Source of the DNA: an uncultured Patescibacteria group bacterium
GTDB taxonomy: Bacteria; Patescibacteriota; Microgenomatia; UBA10105; UBA927
DNA: 43,049 nt
Assembly (NCBI GenBank): GCA_937921305.1
Contig: CAKZSU010000003.1
Span: 180,599 to 223,647, forward strand
Direction: 5' to 3'
Each line of letters begins with the position of its first letter. Position 1 is the stretch's first letter. Made by a program: the position numbers and the translations under genes. The notes below the pieces were generated by a model. The model was not told where the DNA came from and did no database searches. It saw only the letters and a program-made list of their open reading frames with translations. This document shows positions 7,612 to 17,060 of the stretch, in pieces.

Positions 7612-9642
7612 TTACAGCGAAATGGTTACTTCTGTGTCGGTATTTAAGATGAAAGACCGTATCTTTCCATTCACTCTCAATTCAAATTCTTGTCCAGACG
7701 TTCCCGGTTGCTTTTGAATTAAAACATTATATGTTCGATCAACTCGGATTGGCGACGTATATGTTACCTCCAATCTGGCAATTCCTTTTGGATTTACGAT
7801 AAGAAATCCTTCAAATACTGTTTTTCCCAGCGATTCATACACGATCATGTCTTGCGGTTTGCTCGACGATGGAGATATTGTCCCTTTGCTTTCAAGCAAT
7901 GTGCTTCCTTTTGGCACATAAACCCGAACCCAATTTCGAAGCGGCGCGTTTAAACAAAGCCCTCCTCGTTCCAGATTGCAATCAGACCCTGGAAATGGGT
8001 TTTTATAATCAACCACAAGTTTTGTTGTAATAGTTCCATCGGAATTAATGGTAATATCTTTCGTGAATGATTCTCTTACAAACATGTTCGCTTTCTGTCC
8101 AGCCATGTTGGCGTGATTCACATGAAGATAATCCCATTCCTCTCCTTCTTGATATTTCAAAACAGAGGCGGTTTCCTCTTTTGTCATGATTCTTCCCGCC
8201 ATATTGAACGCTTCCACGGCTTTTTGCGTTTCGAGATCTTTAAAATACGCCATAATATGCTTCTCATAAATTTGGTTTAATCCGACTTGAAACAATTGTC
8301 CCCAATACTTTGACGGAGACGTTCCTAACGCCATTTGCATCATGGTCTGCATCAACACACCAATAATATCTTTTCTATCTGTTCGAATATAATTAACGGG
8401 ACGAGTAGCATAATCTTCCAATTCATAGACCGCTTTTGGACAATCGCATCGCGGATCGTTTTCAACGCTAAATTCTCTACCCATAATATATAACGGCCCA
8501 AGAATTCGTAAAAACTCCACAAACGCATGTGTGTCGATTGTAATAATTCCGTCAATTCGCTCCTTTCCAGCGACAGTTTCATACATCTCTTCAAACTGTT
8601 GCATGGAAACTTTCAAATCAGGAGACAAATTGCTATCGCGAATATGCCACTCATTCACGCTTTTGTGATAGGTAAGAATTTCTTTCGGCGCCGGAAAACG
8701 TTTTCGCTTCGCTTCGTCAAGTTTGTAAATATCATCAGATCGCTCTAAAATTGCTTTCCCTCGAACAAAACGAAATTGTGCGTATGCGGTCAAAAATCCG
8801 CCAGTTGGACGAAGCTCTTTATCGTTTTGAAATAAAATAAGATATCGCTTCTCTATCGGTTCGCCAAGAATTTCAGGAAGTTTTGTTAATAACGGCTGGG
8901 CGTTAATAAACAAATTCGCGGCATTTTCAATTGTTTCCATCACATTCATAAGCTGACTACGAATTTTTATCCCTCGAAATTCTTCTGGGTATCGCATAGG
9001 ATCAATCTGCTCTAATTCTTTTCGCAACACATCAATGTCTTGCGCCATTGCGTTGATTTGTGGAATAAGCGCAGTCATAGTTTTTACCGCTATCTGAATT
9101 CGTTCATCCGCAGATCCAGCACTAAATGAACTGTTTCCCTTTAGTCCCAGCAGATCTGCATTTGGTTCAATAGCTGCAATTGCCTTGTCAGCAGCATCCA
9201 ATCCGGCAAAAGCGGCGTTGAACGCGTGCTCTCCATCCTTGACATATACCCCGATGTATGGAGCGGATTGTAACCAAAGCAATTCTTGATATGTTTGTCT
9301 CGCTTGCATCAATTCAGTTCTCAATGTTTGCAATTTCTCTTTTGTTAGATCAATATTTTGTGTTTTTATCGCATCCATCAAAGCTCTTCCGGTATCCATA
9401 ATTGTCTGGCCTTGAACAATAAGCGTTCTCGCCGGTGTTCCAACGCGAGCGTAAAGAAATGCACCCAATCCTCCAATAAGAAGAACAAGAACAAGAAGAA
9501 ATGCAAACAGCATCAAAAGGATCTTTTTAATAGGCGACCGTTTTTTTGTATTTTCTGTTGTTCCACGAGGAGCTTCCGTTGTTAAATCGATTTTTTTCAA
9601 TTCATTGGCATCTTTTATGATGTTATGTTTGTTCTGAACCAT
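7612..9642 (-). CDS. DUF4012 domain-containing membrane-anchored protein
   Basis: N-terminal TM; EPIEKRYLILFQNDKELRPTGGFLTAYAQFRFVRGK is the DUF4012 hallmark; next to a priming sugar transferase. Confidence 0.83.
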   Translation of the reverse strand: MVQNKHNIIKDANELKKIDLTTEAPRGTTENTKKRSPIKKILLMLFAFLLVLVLLIGGLGAFLYARVGTPARTLIVQGQTIMDTGRALMDAIKTQNIDLTKEKLQTLRTELMQARQTYQELLWLQSAPYIGVYVKDGEHAFNAAFAGLDAADKAIAAIEPNADLLGLKGNSSFSAGSADERIQIAVKTMTALIPQINAMAQDIDVLRKELEQIDPMRYPEEFRGIKIRSQLMNVMETIENAANLFINAQPLLTKLPEILGEPIEKRYLILFQNDKELRPTGGFLTAYAQFRFVRGKAILERSDDIYKLDEAKRKRFPAPKEILTYHKSVNEWHIRDSNLSPDLKVSMQQFEEMYETVAGKERIDGIITIDTHAFVEFLRILGPLYIMGREFSVENDPRCDCPKAVYELEDYATRPVNYIRTDRKDIIGVLMQTMMQMALGTSPSKYWGQLFQVGLNQIYEKHIMAYFKDLETQKAVEAFNMAGRIMTKEETASVLKYQEGEEWDYLHVNHANMAGQKANMFVRESFTKDITINSDGTITTKLVVDYKNPFPGSDCNLERGGLCLNAPLRNWVRVYVPKGSTLLESKGTISPSSSKPQDMIVYESLGKTVFEGFLIVNPKGIARLEVTYTSPIRVDRTYNVLIQKQPGTSGQEFELRVNGKIRSFILNTDTEVTISL

Positions 9643-9678
9643 ACTATCTATTCTTCAAAAATTTTCTTCTGTTGTCAA

Positions 9679-10314
9679 TCAAACCGCGCCTTTTCCAGTA
9701 ATCATTGCCCATGGACTTTTCAGCAGGATGATGAGATCAAAGAGGATAGACTGTCGTTGCACATATTCCGCGTCCATCTGAATTCGCTTATCGAAATTCA
9801 CTTGACTTCTTCCTGATATCTGCCAATACCCTGTCATGCCTGGCTTTGCCGACAACACGACTTTTACCAACTCTCGCGTTTGCGGAAATTTTTGTTGTTG
9901 CTCTTCAAGCTCGTCTGGATAATACGGACGAGGTCCAACTAAACTCATTTCCCCTTTGATCACGTTGATAAGCTGAGGAATTTCATCAATCGAGTGTTTT
10001 CTAATGAATTTTCCCACCCTCGTCACTCGAGGATCATTAACCAATTTATAACTATTGTGTTTATATTCGTGATATAATTTCGCCATTTTTGGATCTTTTC
10101 GCAGTATTTCATGCGCGTTCACAAACATTGACCGAAACTTAAAGAGCTTAAATAACTTCCCATCTTTTCCAACACGCTTTGGTGTATCCGCAAAAATCGG
10201 ACCGGGTGTATCCAGTACAATCGCAATCGCGGTAATCACACAAATAGGAAAGAAAAGAATCATAAGAATAATGCTTCCGACGATGTCGATAAGACGCTTG
10301 ACAATCGCGTACAT
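9679..10314 (-). CDS. Bacterial sugar transferase (undecaprenyl-phosphate sugar phosphotransferase catalytic domain)
   Basis: KRLIDIVGS, GPIFADTPKRVGKDGKLFKLFKFRSM, RKHSIDEIPQLINVIKGEMSLVGPRP, KPGMTGYWQISGRS. Confidence 0.93.
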   Translation of the reverse strand: MYAIVKRLIDIVGSIILMILFFPICVITAIAIVLDTPGPIFADTPKRVGKDGKLFKLFKFRSMFVNAHEILRKDPKMAKLYHEYKHNSYKLVNDPRVTRVGKFIRKHSIDEIPQLINVIKGEMSLVGPRPYYPDELEEQQQKFPQTRELVKVVLSAKPGMTGYWQISGRSQVNFDKRIQMDAEYVQRQSILFDLIILLKSPWAMITGKGAV

Positions 10315-10327
10315 AAAGAAGAATATG

Positions 10328-11410
10328 TTATGTTAATTTATCGTATTCTGTTCCAGATAAGCTTTCCACTAATTTTTTGATTTTTGGAACAGAAGATTTT
10401 TTGCATACCATAACGACATCAGATGTATTAACGACCAAGAAATCATCAAGATCAATTGTAACAACCATTTGATCAGTAAAGTTATAGACCAACGAATCTC
10501 TTGTGTCGGTAAGCAGCACTTTTCCTCGCGTCACATTTTGTTCTTGCGTCTCTTGCAAAGCTTCTTTAAGCGCTTCCCACGCGCCAATATCGCTCCATTC
10601 GATATTTTCAGAAATAACTAATCCATCCGCTGTTGACAATTTTTCTAAAATAGCATTATCAAAATGAATTTTTTCAACTTTTGGATAAATCGAGTGAAAC
10701 ACATCTTGAAATTCAGCGGTTTGCCACGCGTGGACGATTCGAGACAAATCGGCGTGAAGATTTGGCTCGTACTGTTGATATAATCCCCATAGAAACGACG
10801 GTGTTGTCACAAAATACCCGAGATTCCAAGCATGTTTTCCGCTTTTATAGTACTCTCCCGCCGTATTTTTATCAGGTCTGTACTGAAAATTCATTAATTG
10901 ATGCAATGATACGCCATCCTCGACGGAAACCACTTTTCCATACTCGATCCATCCCAAATTTTCACTGGGAAATCGAGGCTTTTGCGCGATAAAAACGATT
11001 TTTTTTGGATGTTGCTGAACAAATCCTGCCGCAATGAACAATAACCGACGAAACAATACTTCGTTTTTCACCAAATGATCGCTCCAGAGAATCGCCATTG
11101 GCTCATCGGAAAACTCTCTATTTAATATACCCGCCATCAATCCAACCGCCGGTCCGACATCTCGCATAGATGGTTCCCCTATCACATGATGAGGATCAAT
11201 AGTAGGCAATTGTTCTAATACAATAGGAACATACGGCTCGCTCGTCGCTATATAGATATCATTGATAGAAAAGTCAGGAAGCAGTCGGTCAACCGCCAAT
11301 TGAAGCGTTGACTTTTCTCCAACGATTTTTTCAAATTGTTTTGGCGATTTTTTCCTTGATAACGGCCAGAGTCGTGTTCCTTGTCCTCCGGCAAAAACAA
11401 CAATTTTCAT
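10328..11410 (-). CDS. manC: Mannose-1-phosphate guanylyltransferase (ManC type)
   Basis: MKIVVFAGGQGTRLWPLSRKKSPKQF, GEPSMRDVGPAVGLM, DHLVKNEVLFRRLL, SDIGAWEALKEAL. Start placed at the ATGA overlap at 11407-11410. Confidence 0.87.
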   Translation of the reverse strand: MKIVVFAGGQGTRLWPLSRKKSPKQFEKIVGEKSTLQLAVDRLLPDFSINDIYIATSEPYVPIVLEQLPTIDPHHVIGEPSMRDVGPAVGLMAGILNREFSDEPMAILWSDHLVKNEVLFRRLLFIAAGFVQQHPKKIVFIAQKPRFPSENLGWIEYGKVVSVEDGVSLHQLMNFQYRPDKNTAGEYYKSGKHAWNLGYFVTTPSFLWGLYQQYEPNLHADLSRIVHAWQTAEFQDVFHSIYPKVEKIHFDNAILEKLSTADGLVISENIEWSDIGAWEALKEALQETQEQNVTRGKVLLTDTRDSLVYNFTDQMVVTIDLDDFLVVNTSDVVMVCKKSSVPKIKKLVESLSGTEYDKLT

Positions 11411-12510
11411 AGACGAAATGACTTTTTTGTTTTGCTTATGAACGAACGCATGTTTTGTTTGAACGCGTGTTTCGAAAATTTTAACGCTCTTGATCGACAT
11501 TCAGTCGGATCAAATCGTTTATTTTGAAACATACGCACTGCTTCTATGATACTCTTTTCTGTCTGATCGTCAAATAAAACTCCTGTCTTTTCCGTTACGA
11601 TATCGGCGATACCGCTTCTTCTATACGCTATGACTGGTTTTCCGACAGATTGCGCCTCCGCCGCAGCAATTCCAAAATCTTCTTCTCCCGCAAACACAAA
11701 CGCATCGCAATGCTGATAATACTCAAGAAGTTTCTCATCTGTCAATTTCTCATGAATAAATGTAATCGTTGAACCAGCCAATTTATGAAGATACGACGCT
11801 TCTGATCCGTTCCCAATAACAACAAGTGGCAACCGCATGCGATTAAACGCGCGAATCAAGAGATCAATTCGCTTATATGGCACAAGACGAGCAACGACAA
11901 GAAAATATTCTTGAGGAAGATATCGGGGACGAATCGAATTTGAAGGAACAAATGTTTCAGTGTCCACCGGCGGATGAATAATTGCCGAGACTTCTCGATG
12001 ATAATACTGTTCTATTCGCTCCTTCACCAAGGAAGAAATAGCGATATACACATCGGGACGAGAAGAAAAATATAAATCCCACCTTTTTAAGGTGCTCCCA
12101 AATAAAGATAAAAATGCAGAAAAAATTGGATTGCGTTTATATTCATAATATCCGCTCCAAAGATATCGCGTTGGCGTCAAACAATAGCAAATATGAATGG
12201 CTTCTGGTTTTGTCAAAATATCTTTTGCTTCAGCCGAAGTAACAGAAAGAACAACATCGTATCCATCAAAATTAAACGATTCAAACGCAAACGGCGCGAG
12301 CCATGAATATAATTCATGCCGACGCGACGCAAAAGGAAATGCGTTTGCAAATGACGGATAAACCGTAAAATCATCCGCCCACGAAGCGCCTTGTTTGTCA
12401 AAAAATGCGGTATACAACGGCGCGTTCGGCCATATTTCATGAAGCGCCAATAAAACGCGCTCCGCTCCTCCAAACTTATTCACACGATCATACACAAGCG
12501 CAAGATTCAT
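11407..12510 (-). CDS. GT4-family glycosyltransferase (WbaZ-like mannosyltransferase family)
   Basis: VYDRVNKFGGAERVLLALHEIWPNAPLYTAFFD, HICYCLTPTRYLWSGYYEYKRNP, FVFAGEEDFGIAAAEAQSVGKPVIAYRRSG. Confidence 0.87.
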   Translation of the reverse strand: MNLALVYDRVNKFGGAERVLLALHEIWPNAPLYTAFFDKQGASWADDFTVYPSFANAFPFASRRHELYSWLAPFAFESFNFDGYDVVLSVTSAEAKDILTKPEAIHICYCLTPTRYLWSGYYEYKRNPIFSAFLSLFGSTLKRWDLYFSSRPDVYIAISSLVKERIEQYYHREVSAIIHPPVDTETFVPSNSIRPRYLPQEYFLVVARLVPYKRIDLLIRAFNRMRLPLVVIGNGSEASYLHKLAGSTITFIHEKLTDEKLLEYYQHCDAFVFAGEEDFGIAAAEAQSVGKPVIAYRRSGIADIVTEKTGVLFDDQTEKSIIEAVRMFQNKRFDPTECRSRALKFSKHAFKQNMRSFISKTKKSFRL

Positions 12511-13585
12511 AGACTGTTTTTGTTAACTCAGCGAGCTTCTTCCAATCAAACCGGTCAAAAAACGATGATGGAATCTTCTGCATTCTATATCTTCCCCTTG
12601 ACAAAGTACGAAACGCCTCAACCCACGCATATTCATCGTGCTTTACAAACAATGCGTACGGATCAAGCAATTCACGAAACACGGGAATATCAGAAACAAT
12701 AACAGGAACATGGTGATACAACGCCTCCAACGCAGGCAATCCAAACCCCTCATGCTTTGATGGGAATACAAGAGCGCAAGCGTTCGCATACATCGAGGAA
12801 AGATCATCATCAGCAACATCGTGATAAAACAGAACATGCGATTGCATTCCAAGATTCCTTATCATCATTTTTAGTCGTTCATAAAAAAAATCATTTTTCC
12901 CAACAAACACCAATAATGGAGCATTGGGTTCTTTCTCTGAAAACAACTTGTAACTCCGTATTAACAATTCCGCGTTTTTATGAGGATACACATTCCCAAC
13001 ATACAGAAAATATGGTGATTGAACATATCTCTTTCTATTGATTTTTCTTTTAAACACATCGTCAATCCCTTCATAGGTGACAATAATTTTTCGTTCAGGA
13101 ACATGAAATGTCTTGACAATGTCTTTTTTCACCGTTTGAGAAACGGTCAAAATAATGCGAGCCTTTTTTACTCCAATCCAAAGAACGATACAGTATGCCA
13201 ACCATTTTGCGAGATAGAGTGGATATAGACGCGTTGACGCCTTCCCTGTTCGCATTTTCAAAATTGTAAGATCGTGAATGGTCGTCACAATCGATCGTGG
13301 ATAGAGCAATGGGACAGTAAAGTATGGCACATGCAATACATCAAGACATTCTCTTAAAAAGAGAAAGGGAAGAATAATCTGTTCGGCAAGAGTATGCCAT
13401 CGGATAGCAATTTTTCGTTTCGTCCATCGATCATTTAGAATCTTAAACGAATCATAAGATTCGGGAGATAAAAAAACCACATAGTCGTTTTCACGATCCA
13501 TTTCTTGCAGATACTTCACAAGGTTTCGTATATATCTTCCTACACCGCTTTCTTGGATCAATCGCGCATCAATTCCTATCTTCAT
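12488..13585 (-). CDS. GT4-family glycosyltransferase
   Basis: MKIGIDARLIQESGVGRYIRNLVKYL, YFLYVGNVYPHKNAELLIRSY, FPSKHEGFGLPALEALYHHVPVIVSDIPVFREL. Start set at the ATGA overlap. Confidence 0.88.
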   Translation of the reverse strand: MKIGIDARLIQESGVGRYIRNLVKYLQEMDRENDYVVFLSPESYDSFKILNDRWTKRKIAIRWHTLAEQIILPFLFLRECLDVLHVPYFTVPLLYPRSIVTTIHDLTILKMRTGKASTRLYPLYLAKWLAYCIVLWIGVKKARIILTVSQTVKKDIVKTFHVPERKIIVTYEGIDDVFKRKINRKRYVQSPYFLYVGNVYPHKNAELLIRSYKLFSEKEPNAPLLVFVGKNDFFYERLKMMIRNLGMQSHVLFYHDVADDDLSSMYANACALVFPSKHEGFGLPALEALYHHVPVIVSDIPVFRELLDPYALFVKHDEYAWVEAFRTLSRGRYRMQKIPSSFFDRFDWKKLAELTKTVYESCACV

Positions 13586-14460
13586 ACCATTTTTATCCGC
13601 ATATCGATAATGAAAAAAATAATCCACATCATGACCCGAGGATATCGATCTTTGTAATGTTTCTGATAAAATAGTTTCATTGTTTCATAAAACGAACGAT
13701 CTGCTTTCCTCTTGATTGCTTTGTCAACGCTTTCTCTTCCACTTTGTTTCTTCTTATGAATAACAACGCAGTTGGGAACAAACAAAATTTTATACTGTCG
13801 TTGTTTTATTCGATATGCCCAATCGATATCTTCGCCGTACATAAAAAAATCTTCATCCAGGAATCCAATCTCATTAATCACGCGCCGTCGTATAAGAAAA
13901 AACGCCCCGCTTGGAACATCTATTTCATGCGTTTTCGAAAGATCTTTATAATACTGATGGTATTGAGAAAACAAACGACTTCGAGGAAACAATCGCTCAA
14001 GACCAATGATGTATGTGAACGCCGCCCATGGAGTTGGAAATCCTCTATGACACGCTGGATCGATCTTGCCAGAAGGAAAAACAAGTTTGCAGGTCGCCGC
14101 TCCCACTGTTGGATCCGAAAACACGGCAAGCGTTTTTTGTATTGCTCCTTGTTGTATCACTGTATCAGAATTCAACAACAGGATATACTCTCCTCTCGCT
14201 CTTTTTATTCCGATATTGTTGCCCTTCGCAAATCCATCATTCCGTTTATGAAATATGAAAGAGACAAATGAAACAAATGGTTTTTCTTTTGCCATTGTCT
14301 TCAATATCCTGACATACTCTGGAGAAGATGCGTTATCTACAACGATCACCTCCCAAGAGTCGTCATTTGTCTTCGCCGATACTATCGATTCCAAACAATT
14401 TCGCAATAATGTCGGCGTATTGTAATGAAGAATTATGATCGAGACCTGTATGCTTCCCAT
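13582..14460 (-). CDS. GT2-family glycosyltransferase (rhamnosyltransferase-like)
   Basis: VSIIILHYNTPTLLRNCLESI, VIVVDNASS, RNDGFAKGNNIGIKRARGEYILLLNSDT, DEDFFMYGEDIDWAYRIKQ. Confidence 0.88.
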   Translation of the reverse strand: MGSIQVSIIILHYNTPTLLRNCLESIVSAKTNDDSWEVIVVDNASSPEYVRILKTMAKEKPFVSFVSFIFHKRNDGFAKGNNIGIKRARGEYILLLNSDTVIQQGAIQKTLAVFSDPTVGAATCKLVFPSGKIDPACHRGFPTPWAAFTYIIGLERLFPRSRLFSQYHQYYKDLSKTHEIDVPSGAFFLIRRRVINEIGFLDEDFFMYGEDIDWAYRIKQRQYKILFVPNCVVIHKKKQSGRESVDKAIKRKADRSFYETMKLFYQKHYKDRYPRVMMWIIFFIIDMRIKMV

Positions 14461-15614
14461 AAAGATGAAAGATTCGTCGCTATTTGCGACCATATATATC
14501 GTTCTTCAATAAGCTCCCTTGCTTGCTTGACGATCTGATCGTGCAAAGATGAATTCTGAAAAATGAATTCAATAGCATTACCCCAATCAGTAAGATCGTC
14601 AACGATGAGGCAATGCTTTTTGTGAATCAGGGGCAACCCTTCCGCTCCTTTTGCTGTGGTTATCACCATTCTTCCAGACGCCATCGCCTCGAGAATTTTA
14701 TACTTGGTTCCTCCTCCAATACGAATAGGAGCAAGGACAATATCAGATTCGTATAAAAAGTCTCGAATGTCTTCAACTTGAGGAATATATGTTACAGAAG
14801 AATGAAATCGCTTCCACTTTTTCGGAAGATCTTGACCAATAATTTTCAATCTTGCATAAGGAAATCGATGATGAATAGCTGGCCAAACAACATTAAGCAA
14901 CGCGTCAAGCGCGTCCACATTTTGAATCCAACGAAAATTTCCAACGAATAAGCAGGTTGCATCTTTCTTATTGATAGTTTTGGGACGATACAAAAAAAAT
15001 GTTTCATCAACACCATTTAGAATCACATGAACATGTTCTGGTTTTACTTTCCGCATCGCATCAGCATCTTCTTCTGAAACGGCAACAACAGCTTGAGCTT
15101 TTTTCCACGAGTATTCTTCCCAATATCGCAATTTATAAACATCTCGCCGCATCAATGAAGAAAGAAGAGGATACCGTTTGTATTGATCAGCGTATGATTG
15201 ATAAATTGTGTACTCAATATTGTGCTCACACACTACAAGCGTTTTCAAATCTAGTGATTCAACAACAGGCCATACGTACGCCGGTTCAATATGAACAATA
15301 TCATTGTTCAAAACTTTTTGTTGAACAAGTGTTTTCATTTTTTGAATATTATATGTACTCATAAGAAATGGGTAACGTCCTATCAATGCCTGCATCATAT
15401 ACGAAATGTTCCATGCATATCCTCGGAAAATAGGAAAAACTTCTTTGCAAAAAGATAATTTAGAAACATATTCTAACTCTTCTTTTCTGCGAATAAACGC
15501 GCATAATGTGATTGCATGTCTTTTCGACAATCTTTTAAGCAAATTATATATTCGAACTTGTCCGCCAGAATACAAAGGATATGGAAATATTGCAGAAATA
15601 AAAAGAACATTCAT
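14433..15614 (-). CDS. GT4-family glycosyltransferase
   Basis: MNVLFISAIFPYPLYSGGQVRIYNLLKRLS, CLFVGNFRWIQNVDAL, LAPIRIGGGTKYKILEAMASGRMVITTAKGAEGL. Confidence 0.87.
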   Translation of the reverse strand: MNVLFISAIFPYPLYSGGQVRIYNLLKRLSKRHAITLCAFIRRKEELEYVSKLSFCKEVFPIFRGYAWNISYMMQALIGRYPFLMSTYNIQKMKTLVQQKVLNNDIVHIEPAYVWPVVESLDLKTLVVCEHNIEYTIYQSYADQYKRYPLLSSLMRRDVYKLRYWEEYSWKKAQAVVAVSEEDADAMRKVKPEHVHVILNGVDETFFLYRPKTINKKDATCLFVGNFRWIQNVDALDALLNVVWPAIHHRFPYARLKIIGQDLPKKWKRFHSSVTYIPQVEDIRDFLYESDIVLAPIRIGGGTKYKILEAMASGRMVITTAKGAEGLPLIHKKHCLIVDDLTDWGNAIEFIFQNSSLHDQIVKQARELIEERYIWSQIATNLSSLWEAYRSRS

Positions 15615-15620
15615 TGTGTT

Positions 15621-17057
15621 TTATTTTAATTCAATAATCGCAAATCGATCATTTCTCACAAGCAATGAATATCGATTGGCAAGATCTTCTGTTTCAGCGT
15701 CAAATGGGCTAATCGTTATATAATATGTCGCGCCTTGATCGATTTTTTGTTCTATATCGAATCCAATCGGCCATCCTTGGCGCTTCGTCTGATATAAAAA
15801 TGTCGTATCGCCATTATATGGCGCGATAACTTTCGCATCTAACGGAGCTATCGCATGAATCACTTTGCCTGCTTCTATAATCTCTGGCTTATTAATCCAG
15901 TAAAATCCGCGAACATGGTACCAAGAAAAAGCGCATGTAAATGCTATAACAGCGATGAACAAAAGTCTTGAAATCGTCTTGTGAAAAACTTCTGGTGGAT
16001 AAAGAAAAACATTTGCTCCCTTTGCCAAGAAAAAAGAAACACATGGAAGCAACAAGATTTGATAATAATCATGTTGAACATTTCCTCGCGCAATTACGAT
16101 AAGATACAATAACGAACCAAGTAGCAAAAAAAACGACCATATGCGATAATGTATTGATTCTTTTCGAAGAAGTCCAATAACAAACACTGCCACACCCCAA
16201 TATCCAAGGATCAATTTTCCTATTCTCTCAGCAAACAACCAATAAAACCAAGCGCCTTTAAATCGAATATTCCCTTCATTCAATAACCATGTATACGCTG
16301 GGATCCCCTCTGGAAAATTCGCTATCCACTGTCTCCATAAGAATAACGGACCAATAGAAATACCAAAAATAATCACGTAAAACGCTATGCTTCTCAATGA
16401 ACATCGGAAACGCGCAAGGAACATCCATGCCAAAGGAATTAATAAAAATATAGCAAACGGTTTAACTAACAATGCAAGAGATGCAAAGATCGCAGAAATC
16501 ACCGCGAAAATATATGCTTTATGCCCCTTATCAATTCTCGAGATATGAGCGAACACGAGAGATACCAATGATAACGCCACCATCAACGGCTCGGGCAATA
16601 TCGCTCTCCCGTAAAAAACGTTAAACGGAAGAATAGCGAAAAAAAAGGCACTCCCAATTCCTATTACTTTATTTCCAAATTCTTTTCCCAACCATCCCAG
16701 CGCGCCTATTGAGACAACCGACGCGATAATTGAAACAATACGAAGCGATTTCTCAATAGATATCCCAAAAGATTCAAACATGCGATAGACCACAACACCG
16801 AAAACTTGATAGAGAGGAAACTCAACCATACGATATCCCATCGGATTATCCTTTCCAGATTGAATATTTGAGAGATCATCATATCGAGGACGAAGGGGAT
16901 CAACGCCAAATCGAAGAAAATTTCTTGCTACAGCCGCGGTATCCGCTTGTCTCCAGCTATGCCAATCAGCAACTGGAGACTCTATCTTATATAACCGAAA
17001 GATGGCTCCTAATACGGAGATCAACACAATGCTCAACAAAAATATTCTATCGTTCAT
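15621..17057 (-). CDS. GT39/ArnT-like polytopic membrane glycosyltransferase (GT-C)
   Basis: Polytopic; loop-1 motif SPVADWHSWRQADTAAVARNFLRFG, then RAILPEPLMVALSL. Confidence 0.78.
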   Translation of the reverse strand: MNDRIFLLSIVLISVLGAIFRLYKIESPVADWHSWRQADTAAVARNFLRFGVDPLRPRYDDLSNIQSGKDNPMGYRMVEFPLYQVFGVVVYRMFESFGISIEKSLRIVSIIASVVSIGALGWLGKEFGNKVIGIGSAFFFAILPFNVFYGRAILPEPLMVALSLVSLVFAHISRIDKGHKAYIFAVISAIFASLALLVKPFAIFLLIPLAWMFLARFRCSLRSIAFYVIIFGISIGPLFLWRQWIANFPEGIPAYTWLLNEGNIRFKGAWFYWLFAERIGKLILGYWGVAVFVIGLLRKESIHYRIWSFFLLLGSLLYLIVIARGNVQHDYYQILLLPCVSFFLAKGANVFLYPPEVFHKTISRLLFIAVIAFTCAFSWYHVRGFYWINKPEIIEAGKVIHAIAPLDAKVIAPYNGDTTFLYQTKRQGWPIGFDIEQKIDQGATYYITISPFDAETEDLANRYSLLVRNDRFAIIELK

Positions 17058-17060
17058 AAG

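Noticed and set aside
13744-14271. Plus-strand ORF of 175 aa antisense to a GT2 gene
   Set aside because: The opposite strand encodes an intact GT2 with all hallmark motifs; the plus product looks like random translation. The same applies to the other antisense track ORFs, e.g. 14999-15364, 21592-21972 and 37189-37623.
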